The notes beneath the pieces are model-generated. The model was given only the letters and a program-made list of their open reading frames with translations, was not told where the DNA came from and did no database searches. Below are positions 52,655-62,020 of a stretch of DNA of 64,000 bases, in pieces (within the stretch, counting starts at the first letter, position 1; every line of letters begins with the position of its first letter). Location of the stretch: positions 1 to 64,000 of the forward strand of contig JACKHT010000003.1 of the NCBI GenBank assembly GCA_020638855.1, written 5' to 3'. The translations under genes and the position numbers were made by a program. Origin of the DNA: Planctomycetota bacterium. Its GTDB lineage: Bacteria > Planctomycetota > UBA1135 > GCA-002686595.

Positions 52655-54565
52655 TCAATCCCAGTTGGCCCACTCTTCGTTGGCATGCTCCAACTCACGC
52701 TCGACTTCCGCAATGCGATATTGCGTGTCGATCAGCTTGTCGGGGTTGGAGTACACCTTCTCATCGGCCATGGCGCCGTGCAGTTTGGCGAGCTGCTCTT
52801 CGAGCGCGATGATGCGATCCTCGAGCTTCTTGAACTTGAAAGGATTGCGAACCTTGCCCGCCGCGGGCGCTTGTTTTTCGGCTTCTTTGCGCTTTTCCTC
52901 CTCGGCAGCGGCGCGCTTGCGCACGGCTTCGCGCTCGGCACGGGCTTCGCCGCTCGAAAGGGCTGCTTCTTCCTCACGCCAGCGTCGCCACGAAGTGTAG
53001 TTGCCGGTGTGTTCGACCACGCCCCGGGCAGAAAGCTCGACCGTGTATTCACACAGGTCGTCGAGGAATTCGCGGTCGTGGCTGATGCAAACGAGCGCTC
53101 CCTGGAAGTCCGAGAGCATTTCTTCCAGGGCGGTCCGGCTGGCCAGATCGAGGTGGTTGGTGGGCTCGTCGAGCGCCATCCACGACGGTTGGCTCAGCAC
53201 GAGGATGGCCAGGGCTACGCGCGCGCGCTCGCCCCCGGACAGTGCCGTGATGGGCTTGTCGATTTCGTCGCCGCGGAACAGGAACTTCGCCAGGTGGTTG
53301 CGGATGTCCAAATCGGTCATCTGCGGGTAATGCCGGAAGATCTCGGAGGCTGGCGTGCCATCGGGCCGCAGATGCGAGGTGTTCTGGTCGTAGTAGGCCA
53401 CACGCTCGCCGTGGCCACGCACCACCACGCCTTGGAGCGGTTCCATGACTCCGGCTAGGATCTTGAGCAGGGTGGACTTGCCCGCGCCGTTGGGGCCTAC
53501 GATGCCGATGCGCTGGCCGCGGCCGATGCGCAGGTCGATCCCCCGGAACAGCACGTTGTCGCCGTAGCCCCCGGCGATGTTCTCGCAGTGCAGCACCTTT
53601 TCGCCGCCGCGGGCGGCTTTGGGCGGATGGATGCGCGGCTTGCGCACGTCGTGGTTGGGGCGTTCGAGGCGATCGACGTGGGACAGCTTCTTTGCGCGCC
53701 CCTTGGCTTCGGCCGTGCGCTGGCTGCCCATGTGCTTCTTGATGAAGGTTTCTTCCTTCTTGAGCATCGCCTGTTGTTGCTCGTAGGCGCGCATGTCGGT
53801 TTCGAAGCGTTCCTCGCGCAGCACGATGTACTTCGAGTAGTTCCCGGGGTAGCTGTTGATCTCCCCGCGCTCCATCTCCAGGATGCGTTCGACCGAGTTG
53901 TCGAGCAAGCGGCGGTCGTGGCTGATCACGAGCACAGCGCCGCGCATCTCACGCAGGTAACGCTCGATCCACTCGATGCCTTCCAAGTCCAAGTGGTTGG
54001 TGGGTTCGTCGAGGAGGAGCAGGTCGTGTCCGCTGACCAACTCGCGTGCGAGGGCCACGCGGTTCTTTTCCCCGCCCGAAAGGGTGTCCGCAGGGCGCTC
54101 CCACAATTCGGGTTTGAGGCCGATGCCTGAGAGTACGGTCTCCGAAATGCGTTCGGTTTCCCAGCCGCCCAACTCCTCGACGCGATGGGTCAGCCGGTCG
54201 TGCTCTTTCATCAAGCGATCGAGCTGCTCGCCATGGGCGTGGCCCATGGCCTCTCCCACTTCTTGCAGCTGCTTGGCGGTTTGACGGGCCTCTTCCAAAC
54301 CACTCTCCACGTACTGCCGGACGGTTTGGCCCGAGAAGTTGGGGTGTTGGGGCAGGAAGCCCAGGCGCGTGCCCTTGGCCACGATGACCTGGCCCCAATC
54401 GGGCGTGGCCTCGCCGGTGATCATGCGGAATAGGGTGGTCTTGCCACCGCCGTTGCGGCCCACGATGCCGACCTTGGTGCCCGGTTCGATCGTGAGCGAG
54501 GCACCGCGCAGGACTTCCTGGCCACCGTAGTGCTTCTTGAGGTCTTTGAGGATCAGCAGGCTCAT
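52655..54565 (-). CDS. ABC-F ATPase (Uup-like)
   Basis: 636 aa from ATG 54565. Two ABC domains without membrane segments: Walker A GRNGGGKTT and GPNGAGKST, signatures LSGGEKNRVALA and LSGGERARVALA, and DEPTNHLDL twice. A charged linker lies between them (about 240-330) and a C-terminal coiled coil (about 575-636, KLEDRIIALEEQLAKL) resembles the DNA-binding tail of Uup. ABC-F proteins act on ribosomes or DNA rather than in transport. Divergent from the PyrK-like gene, 94 bp apart. Confidence 0.92.
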   Translation of the reverse strand: MSLLILKDLKKHYGGQEVLRGASLTIEPGTKVGIVGRNGGGKTTLFRMITGEATPDWGQVIVAKGTRLGFLPQHPNFSGQTVRQYVESGLEEARQTAKQLQEVGEAMGHAHGEQLDRLMKEHDRLTHRVEELGGWETERISETVLSGIGLKPELWERPADTLSGGEKNRVALARELVSGHDLLLLDEPTNHLDLEGIEWIERYLREMRGAVLVISHDRRLLDNSVERILEMERGEINSYPGNYSKYIVLREERFETDMRAYEQQQAMLKKEETFIKKHMGSQRTAEAKGRAKKLSHVDRLERPNHDVRKPRIHPPKAARGGEKVLHCENIAGGYGDNVLFRGIDLRIGRGQRIGIVGPNGAGKSTLLKILAGVMEPLQGVVVRGHGERVAYYDQNTSHLRPDGTPASEIFRHYPQMTDLDIRNHLAKFLFRGDEIDKPITALSGGERARVALAILVLSQPSWMALDEPTNHLDLASRTALEEMLSDFQGALVCISHDREFLDDLCEYTVELSARGVVEHTGNYTSWRRWREEEAALSSGEARAEREAVRKRAAAEEEKRKEAEKQAPAAGKVRNPFKFKKLEDRIIALEEQLAKLHGAMADEKVYSNPDKLIDTQYRIAEVERELEHANEEWANWD

Positions 54566-54659
54566 GGGGCCGAACAGGGTAGCTTCCAAGGGGCCCCGCG
54601 GGCAGTCCCGCGGGTCAAAGAAGCTGCGGTAGGGGCCCCAAATCGGTAGACTTCGGCCC

Positions 54660-55490
54660 ATGGCAGCCGTCGCTCCCGATGTTCGATCCCAGATCGCCGA
54701 AGTCCATATCAACCGACCGGTGGGGGCCGATGCCCTGGTACTCGAACTGCGCCTGCCCGAGGCGATCGACCCGCTCGAAGCCGGTCGGTTCTTCATGCTG
54801 CGCCGGGACGACGACCTCTCGCCCGCCATCCCGCGTCCCTTCTCGGTCTACCGACAGGTGGCACCGGACCGGGTCGAGTTCCTGATCAAGGTGTTTGGGC
54901 GAGGAACCCAAGCCCTGGCAGCCAGCCAACCGGGCACTCGCGTGCGCTTGATCGGTCCGCTCGGTCAGGGTTGGCCCGCTTGGCAGCCCGATTCCGGCCC
55001 CAAGTGGTTGGTGGCTGGGGGGATAGGCAGCGCCCCGTTCTTCATGGGCATCCAGCAGGCCCTGGCGCAAGGCGTCGCGGCCAAGGACCTGACCCTGATC
55101 TACGGCGGCCGCTCCAAGCGCTTCCTGTACGACTTGGACCAGTTTGCCGGTTTGGGCGTGCGCGTGATCGCGGCCACCGACGATGGGTCGGCGGGATTCC
55201 ACGGCAACGTGGTCCAGGCTTGCCAGGACTTGGCAACTCGCGAGGGCACCCAAGCGGTGCAGGTCTTCACTTGCGGGCCCGATCCGATGATGAAGGCCGT
55301 CCTGCGCTTTGCCCAGGAGCACGCGCTCGAAGCCTGGGTCTCGCTCGAAACCTACATGGGCTGCGGCGTGGGGATCTGCAACGGCTGCGCGGTGGGCACC
55401 GTCGAAGGCGGGACCCTGGGGGACTGGCCGGTAGCCAAGTGCTGCATCGACGGCCCGGTGTTCCGGGCCGCCGATGTCGAGTTGCCTTAG
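54660..55490 (+). CDS. PyrK-like dihydroorotate dehydrogenase electron transfer subunit
   Basis: 276 aa. An N-terminal FAD domain (RPFSVYRQ), a NAD-binding domain (VAGGIGSAPFFMGI and TCGPDPMMKAV) and a C-terminal 2Fe-2S site (ETYMGCGVGICNGCAVG and KCCIDGPVF) follow the order of PyrK, the beta subunit that passes electrons from dihydroorotate dehydrogenase to NAD. No pyrD lies beside it. It could serve PyrD elsewhere or another oxidoreductase. Convergent with the RND pump gene with 7 bp between stops. Confidence 0.85.
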   Translation: MAAVAPDVRSQIAEVHINRPVGADALVLELRLPEAIDPLEAGRFFMLRRDDDLSPAIPRPFSVYRQVAPDRVEFLIKVFGRGTQALAASQPGTRVRLIGPLGQGWPAWQPDSGPKWLVAGGIGSAPFFMGIQQALAQGVAAKDLTLIYGGRSKRFLYDLDQFAGLGVRVIAATDDGSAGFHGNVVQACQDLATREGTQAVQVFTCGPDPMMKAVLRFAQEHALEAWVSLETYMGCGVGICNGCAVGTVEGGTLGDWPVAKCCIDGPVFRAADVELP

Positions 55491-55502
55491 GGTTGCCTTA
55501 GG
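55481..55502. repeat. 11-bp perfect tandem duplication spanning two stop codons
   Basis: GTTGCCTTAGG is present twice in a row. The first copy contains the TAG of the PyrK-like gene, and the second contains the TAA (as TTA on this strand) of the RND pump gene. Confidence 0.8.
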
Positions 55503-58500
55503 CCGCCTGCTTCTTGCGCGCGAACAGACCGCGCAGAGCCACGTAGAACACGGGCGTGAAGAGCAGGCCGAAGAAGGTCACCCCAATCATGCCCGCGAAC
55601 ACCGCGGTACCGATCGATCGCCGCATCTCGGCGCCGGGACCTTCCGCGATGACCAGCGGGACCACGCCCAGGATGAAGGCCAGGGCGGTCATCAAGATCG
55701 GCCGCAGCCGCAGGTGGGCGGCTTCCACGGCGGCTTGGAACCGATCCATGCCTTGGTCCTCCAACTGCTTGGCGAACTCCACGATCAGGATGGCGTTCTT
55801 GGCGGCCAAGCCGATCAACACCACGAAACCAATCTGGGTCAACACGTTGTTGTCCATGCCGCGCAAGAGCAGGCCCGAGCCAGCGCCCAAAAGACACATG
55901 GGCACGATCAGGATGATCGCCAGGGGCAGATTCCAACTCTCATACTGCGCGGCGAGCAACAGGAATACGAACAGCACCGCCAACCCGAAGATCGCGAGGG
56001 CGGTGTTGCCCGCTGATTTTTCCTGGTAGGCCAAGTCCACCCATTCGAAGCCATAGCCGGGAGGCAATTGGCTCGCCAGGTCTTCCATGGCGGCCAAGGC
56101 TTGGCCCGAGCTGTAGCCCTTGCCCGTCTCGCCACCGATCTCGGCAGCCGGGTACAAGTTGTGGCGAACCACCCGATCCGGGCCGGTGGTGCGCTCCATT
56201 TGCACGACAGTACCCAGTGGAATGATCGCGCCCGAGGTGCTGCGCGTGGTGAGCTGGTCCACGTCGCTTTCCTCGTCGCGGAACTTCGCGTCGGCCTGGG
56301 CGATCACGCGGTAGGTGCGCCCAAACTGGTTGAAGTCGTTGACGTAGGCCGAGCCCAGGTACACCTGCAAGGCCTCGAAAATGTTGCTCAGGGGAATCCC
56401 GAGCTTCTTGGCCTTGGTACGGTCGACGTCCGCGTACAGCTGGGGCGTCGTACCGCGGTAGAAGGTGTAGGGTTGGGTGATGGCCGGGTTTTGGCTCGCG
56501 CCACCGATGATCTGGTAGGCCGCTGCTTGCAGCTCCTCCGGCGTTCCGCCCTTGCGGTCCTGGAGCATCATCTTGAATCCACCACCCGTGCCGATGCCCG
56601 GCACCGGGGGCGGCGGAATCACCACGGCAAAGCCTTCGACGACTCCGCCAATGGCTTTGCGCACATCGTTGGAGATAGCCAGCGCGTTGCGACCCGACCG
56701 CACCCTTTCCTCAAAAGGCTTGAGCGGAAGGAAAATGGCCGCCGCGTTGGGGGCCGTCGCGCGGGTCGCGCCCGAGAAGCCTACGAACTCGACGGTGTGG
56801 CCCACGCCATCGACCTTGCGCGCGAGTCCGGCGACTTCTTTGACCACCTCGCGCGTGCGGGCCAGACTGGACCCATCGGGTAGTTGGACGGCGACGATCA
56901 GGTAGCCCTGGTCCTGCGAAGGAATGAAGCCTTCGGGTAGTTTCTTGAACTCCCAACCGGTGATGGCCATCAAGCCCAAGTAGGCCACGCCCATGGGCAG
57001 GACGAAGCGCACCGCACGGCGGACCGATCCGGTGTAACCGCGCGTGGTGAAGTGCATCAGACGGTTGAAGCCATGGAAGAGCCAACCGAAGAGGAAATTC
57101 CAGATGCGCTGAAGGACGTCCGGTTTGGCGTGCGGTCCGCGCAGCAGCAAGCGCGCCATGGCCGGGCTCAAGGTCAGCGACACCATCATCGAAAGCACGG
57201 TGGCCGTGGCAATCGTCACCGCGAATTGACGGTAGAACTGGCCTGCGATGCCCGAAAGGAAGGCCGTGGGGACAAACACCGCCACCAGCACGAGCGCGAT
57301 CGAAACCAACGCCCCGGCGACCTCATCCATCGCCTTGCGAGTCGCTTCGCGCGGCGGAAGACCGCGTTCCAAGTGCCGCTCGACGTTTTCCACCACCACG
57401 ATCGCGTCGTCGACCACGATCCCGATCGCGAGCACCAAACCGAACAGCGTCAGGTTGTTGAGCGAGAAGCCCACCGCACTCATCACGGCTAACGTTCCGA
57501 TCAGCGAAACCGGGATGGCCACCAAAGGAATCACCGAAGCCCGCCAAGTCTGAAGGAACAAGAGCACCACCAAAACGACTAGCAGCACGGCTTCCAGCAA
57601 CGTGCTTACCACCGAGTGGATCGATTCTTTGACGAAGACCGTGGGGTTGTACACGATCGCGTACTCCATGCCTTCGGGGAAGTCGGCGCTCAAGCGCCGG
57701 AAGGCGTCTTGGATAGCCGCCTCGGTCTTGAGCGCGTTGGAGCCCGGTCGTTGGAAGATCACGATGCCCACCGCGGGTTCCCCGTCGAGCGAGCTTTCCA
57801 GCGCGTAGTTCTGCGAACCCAACTCGATGCGCGCCACCTCGGACAAGCGCACGACCTGCCCCTCCCGGCCGGTTTTGACCACGATGTCCGCGAATTCTTC
57901 GGGGGTTTTGAGACGGCCCTGAGCACTGACACTGAGCTGGAAGGCGTGCGGCGACGCAGCCGGCTCTTGCCCGATGATGCCCGCCGCCACTTGGACGTTT
58001 TGCTCGCGCAGGGCCGCCAACACATCGCCTACGGTCAAATCCAACTGCCGGATGCGCTCGGGATCCAACCACACGCGCATGCCGTACTCGGCTGCCCCGA
58101 ACACCCGCACTTCCCCGACGCCATCGATGCGCGCCAGTTCGTCGACGATGTGCAAATAGGCGTAGTTGCCCAGGAAAAGCCGATCGTACAGCCGTTTGGG
58201 CGAACGCAAGTGCGCCACCAGCATGATGTCGGGCGAGTTCTTGGTGGTCTTGACCCCCGCCAGCCGCACCGAATCGGGCAAACGCGGTTCGGCCGAGGCC
58301 ACGCGGTTTTGGACCAACACCTGGGCTGCATCCACGTCGGTGCCTAGCGCAAAGGTCACTGTGAGCGTCATTTGCCCGTCCGCGGTCGAGGACGAAGTCA
58401 TGTACAACATGCCGTCCACGCCGTTGACCGCTTGTTCCAGGGGAGTCGCGACCGTGTCGGCCAAAACCTGCGGGCTAGCACCGGGGTACGACGCGGTGAC

Positions 58501-58638
58501 GACCACCGTGGGCGGGACCACACCGGGGTATTGCGCCACCGGCAAGGTGAAGTAGGCGACCGATCCGATCAGGATCGTGAACAACGACAACACCGTCGCG
58601 AAGATCGGGCGGTCGATGAAGAAGTGGGTGAGCTTCAT
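55498..58638 (-). CDS. RND efflux pump inner-membrane permease (HAE1/AcrB-like)
   Basis: 1046 aa, the usual AcrB/MexB length. It begins MKLTHFFIDRPIFATVLSLF, has twelve expected transmembrane helices and two large periplasmic loops. The proton-relay Asp pair is in GIVVDDAIVVVENVER, and GFVVLIGLAAKNAILIVEFA lies in the second half. It is the pump of a tripartite complex exporting hydrophobic or amphiphilic compounds. Third gene of the OMF-MFP-RND operon, 24 bp after the adaptor gene. Confidence 0.95.
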   Translation of the reverse strand: MKLTHFFIDRPIFATVLSLFTILIGSVAYFTLPVAQYPGVVPPTVVVTASYPGASPQVLADTVATPLEQAVNGVDGMLYMTSSSTADGQMTLTVTFALGTDVDAAQVLVQNRVASAEPRLPDSVRLAGVKTTKNSPDIMLVAHLRSPKRLYDRLFLGNYAYLHIVDELARIDGVGEVRVFGAAEYGMRVWLDPERIRQLDLTVGDVLAALREQNVQVAAGIIGQEPAASPHAFQLSVSAQGRLKTPEEFADIVVKTGREGQVVRLSEVARIELGSQNYALESSLDGEPAVGIVIFQRPGSNALKTEAAIQDAFRRLSADFPEGMEYAIVYNPTVFVKESIHSVVSTLLEAVLLVVLVVLLFLQTWRASVIPLVAIPVSLIGTLAVMSAVGFSLNNLTLFGLVLAIGIVVDDAIVVVENVERHLERGLPPREATRKAMDEVAGALVSIALVLVAVFVPTAFLSGIAGQFYRQFAVTIATATVLSMMVSLTLSPAMARLLLRGPHAKPDVLQRIWNFLFGWLFHGFNRLMHFTTRGYTGSVRRAVRFVLPMGVAYLGLMAITGWEFKKLPEGFIPSQDQGYLIVAVQLPDGSSLARTREVVKEVAGLARKVDGVGHTVEFVGFSGATRATAPNAAAIFLPLKPFEERVRSGRNALAISNDVRKAIGGVVEGFAVVIPPPPVPGIGTGGGFKMMLQDRKGGTPEELQAAAYQIIGGASQNPAITQPYTFYRGTTPQLYADVDRTKAKKLGIPLSNIFEALQVYLGSAYVNDFNQFGRTYRVIAQADAKFRDEESDVDQLTTRSTSGAIIPLGTVVQMERTTGPDRVVRHNLYPAAEIGGETGKGYSSGQALAAMEDLASQLPPGYGFEWVDLAYQEKSAGNTALAIFGLAVLFVFLLLAAQYESWNLPLAIILIVPMCLLGAGSGLLLRGMDNNVLTQIGFVVLIGLAAKNAILIVEFAKQLEDQGMDRFQAAVEAAHLRLRPILMTALAFILGVVPLVIAEGPGAEMRRSIGTAVFAGMIGVTFFGLLFTPVFYVALRGLFARKKQAA

Positions 58639-58662
58639 GGGGGATGCGTGGGTGCTGGACGG

Positions 58663-59835
58663 CTATTGCTTGGCGGGTGATCCAGCGGGCGCGGCCGGGC
58701 GGGGAGCGACGGTGGCGCCCGGGCGCGCAAAGAACAGGCCGGCCACGATCACGCGATCCGAGGTGCTGAGCCCTTGGGTGATCTCGCGCAAACCATCCTC
58801 GGTCAGGCGACCCGCCTGAACGGGCCGGTACTGGACGACGTTTTCGTCGCCCACCAAGAGCACGAAGCGCGAGTCTTGGGCGGTTTGCACGGCTTTGTCC
58901 GGGATGAGGATCGCCTGGCGGTCGGGACCCCCCGAAAGGCGCACGCGGGCAAACATGCCGGGGATCAGTTGCCCGTCGGCGTTGTCAATTTTGATGCGCG
59001 CACGCAGGGTGGCGGTGTCGGCGTCGAAGCGGTTGTCGACGAAGTCGAGCAAGCCCGCATGCGGGAACCCTTTCTCATCGGCCAAACCGAGGAAAGCCGG
59101 GGTGGTAGGGCTTTGGGGGTCTGCGGATACGTCGGCCGCTTGGCGCCGGAGGGTGGCCAACATCATGTTTTCGCTGGCTTCGATCCCACAGTAGATCGGA
59201 TCGATGGTCACGATTGTGGTGAGTAGGGTCGAGTCCGAAGAGCCTCCGCTGATCTGGTTGCCCACCGACACGTAGTGGTCGCTGATGCGCCCGGAAATGG
59301 GGGCGAGAACCTTGGTGAAATCGAGGTTCAGTTGGGCGGACGTGACCCGTGCCTGGGCGCTCAGCAGCGCCGCTTGGGCTCCAGCCGCGTCGGCCTTGCG
59401 TTGTTCGAGTTCCTCCGCAGCCATGGCGCGGGCCTCGACGAGTTGCATGGCTCGATCCAAGTTCGACTGGGCCAGATCCAGGCCGATCTGGGCCCTTTGC
59501 TGGTCCGCTTGGGCCGCTTCCAGTTGTGCCGCCAGGGGCCTGGGGTCGAGCTCGAACAGGAGGTCGCCCTGCTTCACAAGTTGGCCATCTTCGAAATGGA
59601 TGGCCTGCAGGTACCCGCCCACCCGCGCGCGGACTTCGACGGCATCCACGGATTCGAGCCGGCCCGTGAACTCATTCCAATCCTCGAGCGTGCGCTCGGT
59701 GGGTAGTACGAACTCGACCTGGGGGGTAGGGGGCGGGCCCTGGGGTTTGGCTGCGGTTGGGTTGCAAGCGGGAACCAGGAGGGCGACGAATAGTAGCGAG
59801 CGCATCGGGGAGAGGGTTTGAGGGGTGGGTTTCAT
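58663..59835 (-). CDS. RND efflux periplasmic adaptor lipoprotein (membrane fusion protein)
   Basis: 390 aa from ATG 59835, 25 bp after the outer-membrane-factor stop; lipobox VPAC at about residue 25. A biotinyl-lipoyl-like half (VRARVGGYLQAIHFEDGQLVKQGDLLFELD), a long helical hairpin (about 100-170), the second lipoyl half (LDFTKVLAPISGRIS) and a beta-barrel with IPGMFARVRL are in the normal order. It connects the permease and the outer-membrane channel. Confidence 0.94.
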   Translation of the reverse strand: MKPTPQTLSPMRSLLFVALLVPACNPTAAKPQGPPPTPQVEFVLPTERTLEDWNEFTGRLESVDAVEVRARVGGYLQAIHFEDGQLVKQGDLLFELDPRPLAAQLEAAQADQQRAQIGLDLAQSNLDRAMQLVEARAMAAEELEQRKADAAGAQAALLSAQARVTSAQLNLDFTKVLAPISGRISDHYVSVGNQISGGSSDSTLLTTIVTIDPIYCGIEASENMMLATLRRQAADVSADPQSPTTPAFLGLADEKGFPHAGLLDFVDNRFDADTATLRARIKIDNADGQLIPGMFARVRLSGGPDRQAILIPDKAVQTAQDSRFVLLVGDENVVQYRPVQAGRLTEDGLREITQGLSTSDRVIVAGLFFARPGATVAPRPAAPAGSPAKQ

Positions 59836-59860
59836 GATCCAAGAGGGCCGGGAGCAGGGA

Positions 59861-61285
59861 CTACCACTGGCCACCAAGGGCCTGCACGAGCCTGACGGTT
59901 TGGAGGAATTCGGTGCCCAAGAGTCGAGTTTGGGCACGTTCGGCATCGAGTGCCGTGCGCTCCGCATCGAGGACCTGGAGGTAGTCGACCGTGCCGACTT
60001 CAAAGCGTGTTCGCGTCACGCTACGCGCGGTGTTGGCGGCTTCTACGGCGCGCCCCTGTGCTTGCGATTGCTCCAGCAGCCACTTTTGGCTCGCCAGGGT
60101 GGACTCCACCTCGGCCAAGGCCTCCAGGACTGCTTGCTGGTAGTTTTCGACCACTTCCTCGTAGCGCGCCTTGGCCCGGTCGAGGTTGCGTTGGTTGCGT
60201 TCCCCTTGGAAGAGCGGGATGTAGAGGTTGGGTGCGATGCCCCAAATGCGCGCGTTCTTGGAGAACCAATTGGCCGATTCGGTGGATTGCCACCCGGCTT
60301 GGCCGGTGAGGGTCAACGAGGGATAGAACGCTGCTTCCGCGACCCCGATGCGTGCATTCTCGGCCGCCAAGACCCGTTCCGCCCGGCGCACATCCGGACG
60401 CCGTTGCAGCAGTTCGCTGGGCAATCCGGGCGGGATGGTGGGCGGGGTCCCCTGCAAGGGAGCAGGCTCGAGGGCAAACTGCGAAGCCGTCTCGCCCAAG
60501 AGCACGGCCAAGGCGTGTTCGGACTCGCTGCGGGCCCGTTGGAGGCTCGCGAAGTCGGCTTCCCCCTGGGCGACTTGGTTTTCGGCTTGGGCCTGGTCCA
60601 GGCTGGTGCCAGCCCCGAGGCGCACGCGATCCCGAATCAGCTGGGCCGAGCTGCGCCGCAGTTCGAGCCCCTGGCGTACGACTTCGATCTCGGCGTCGAG
60701 GGCTCGCAGTCCGTAGTAGCTGCTCGCCACTTGGGTCTCGAGTGCCAAGGCCAGCGCGTGGGCATCGGCCTCGGTCGCCTGGGCATCCGCCACCACCGCT
60801 TCTTGGTTGCGTTGGATGCGTCCAAACAAATCCAGTTCCCAGCGTGCGGTGACCGGCAGCGAATACAGGGTTTGGAGCCTGCCGTTGGTGACCCCAGGCA
60901 AGAACTCCACTTCATCCGAAGATTGCGAGCGACCGATCGATGGCTCCAGCGCGACGGCGGGCCGCCCCTCAGACCGGGCGACCCCGATCAAGGCCCGTGC
61001 CTGCTGCAAGCGCGCGGCTGCGGCACGCAACGAGTGGTTCTGCTCGCGGGCTTTGGTGATCAGCTGCTCCAGCACCGGATCGCCGAAGGCCTCCCACGAA
61101 ACCGGTTCGCTGGACGAGGGTCCGGAGTCTGGATCTTGGGTCGCAGCCCGAAAGGCCTCGGGTAAGGGAGTCTCAGGCCGCTGGTAGTCGGGCCCTACGG
61201 CCGTCACGCAGCCCGAAACCATGGGAAACAAAAGGGCGAGCCCCAATCGGAGGGGCGCCGCACTGGGTAGGAAGCGGATCGTCAT
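59861..61285 (-). CDS. RND efflux outer-membrane factor lipoprotein (NodT/OprM-like)
   Basis: 474 aa with a lipoprotein signal, lipobox VSGC at about 26. VGPDYQRPETPLP follows, as in most OprM-type factors. Two repeats of helices and strands with GAGTSLDQAQAENQVAQGEADFA and FYPSLTLTGQAGWQS. It forms the trimeric channel across the outer membrane. First gene of the efflux operon, immediately downstream of the palindromic operator. Confidence 0.94.
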   Translation of the reverse strand: MTIRFLPSAAPLRLGLALLFPMVSGCVTAVGPDYQRPETPLPEAFRAATQDPDSGPSSSEPVSWEAFGDPVLEQLITKAREQNHSLRAAAARLQQARALIGVARSEGRPAVALEPSIGRSQSSDEVEFLPGVTNGRLQTLYSLPVTARWELDLFGRIQRNQEAVVADAQATEADAHALALALETQVASSYYGLRALDAEIEVVRQGLELRRSSAQLIRDRVRLGAGTSLDQAQAENQVAQGEADFASLQRARSESEHALAVLLGETASQFALEPAPLQGTPPTIPPGLPSELLQRRPDVRRAERVLAAENARIGVAEAAFYPSLTLTGQAGWQSTESANWFSKNARIWGIAPNLYIPLFQGERNQRNLDRAKARYEEVVENYQQAVLEALAEVESTLASQKWLLEQSQAQGRAVEAANTARSVTRTRFEVGTVDYLQVLDAERTALDAERAQTRLLGTEFLQTVRLVQALGGQW

Positions 61286-61310
61286 GGTTCGGAGGAGAGA
61301 GGGGGGCAGG

Positions 61311-61339
61311 GTTGTAAACTACACCGTGTAGTTTACAAT
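61311..61339. promoter_or_regulatory. Perfect 27-bp palindrome with overlapping divergent promoters
   Basis: 61312-61338 is a perfect inverted repeat: arms of 13 bp (TTGTAAACTACAC and its complement) around a central C. On the plus strand TTGTAA (61312-61317), 16 bp, TACAAT (61334-61339) resembles a sigma-70 promoter for the TetR gene at 61389. On the minus strand the mirror TTGTAA and TACAAC (61311-61316) points to the efflux operon at 61285. A TetR dimer bound here would block both. Confidence 0.88.
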
Positions 61340-61388
61340 AGTCCCAGCCTGGGAAAAGCGCGACCGCTCTCCGTTCCCTGCACCCCCC

Positions 61389-61997
61389 ATGACCGCAGCC
61401 CGCAAGCTCAGTACCGACAAGCGTGAGGCCATCATCCAGGCCGCCATTTCCGAGTTCCACGCCCATGGCTTTCCAGCCACGAGCATGGACCGCATCGCCG
61501 AGGCTGCGGGGGTTTCCAAACGCACGATTTACAATCACTTCGGCGACAAGGACGGCCTCTTCCAGGCCATCAGCGCCGAGGCCTGCCGTCGAATCGTAGA
61601 AATCAGCGAGCTGCCCTACCAACCCGAGGTGCCGCTTGAAGAGCAGCTGATGCGGTTGGCCCAGGCCAAGCTGGAGCTATTGGGGTCGAAGGATTTTCTC
61701 CGGCTGGTGCGGGTGACTGTGGCCGAAAAGGTGCGCCGTCCCGAGGTGGTCGAGGAGGCCTTTGCCGAGATTTCCAAGGGGGAGTTTGGTGCCACCCTGT
61801 GGATCCGGGCAGCCGCCCGAGATGGTCGTTTGCGGGTGGATGACTCGCTCGCCGCCAGCTTGCAGTTCTCCGCTTTGCTCAAGGAATTCGCCCTGTGGCC
61901 CCAATTGTTCGGCACCCGCCCACCCTTGAGCGCGAGCGAACGCACCGAAGTGGCGCGCAAGGCGGTGCGCATGTTCTTGGACCACTACCAGGTCTGA
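61389..61997 (+). CDS. TetR/AcrR-family repressor
   Basis: 202 aa. The N-terminal helix-turn-helix domain (IIQAAISEFHAHGFPATSMDRIAEAAGVSKRTIYNHFGDKDGLF, seen at about 17-60) is typical of TetR; the C-terminal half is a variable ligand-binding domain (TetR_C, AefR-like). It diverges from the efflux operon and almost certainly represses it and itself from the palindrome at 61312-61338. The inducer is unknown, presumably a pump substrate. Confidence 0.94.
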   Translation: MTAARKLSTDKREAIIQAAISEFHAHGFPATSMDRIAEAAGVSKRTIYNHFGDKDGLFQAISAEACRRIVEISELPYQPEVPLEEQLMRLAQAKLELLGSKDFLRLVRVTVAEKVRRPEVVEEAFAEISKGEFGATLWIRAAARDGRLRVDDSLAASLQFSALLKEFALWPQLFGTRPPLSASERTEVARKAVRMFLDHYQV

Positions 61998-62020
61998 GCC
62001 TCGATCTGGCTGGGATCGAC

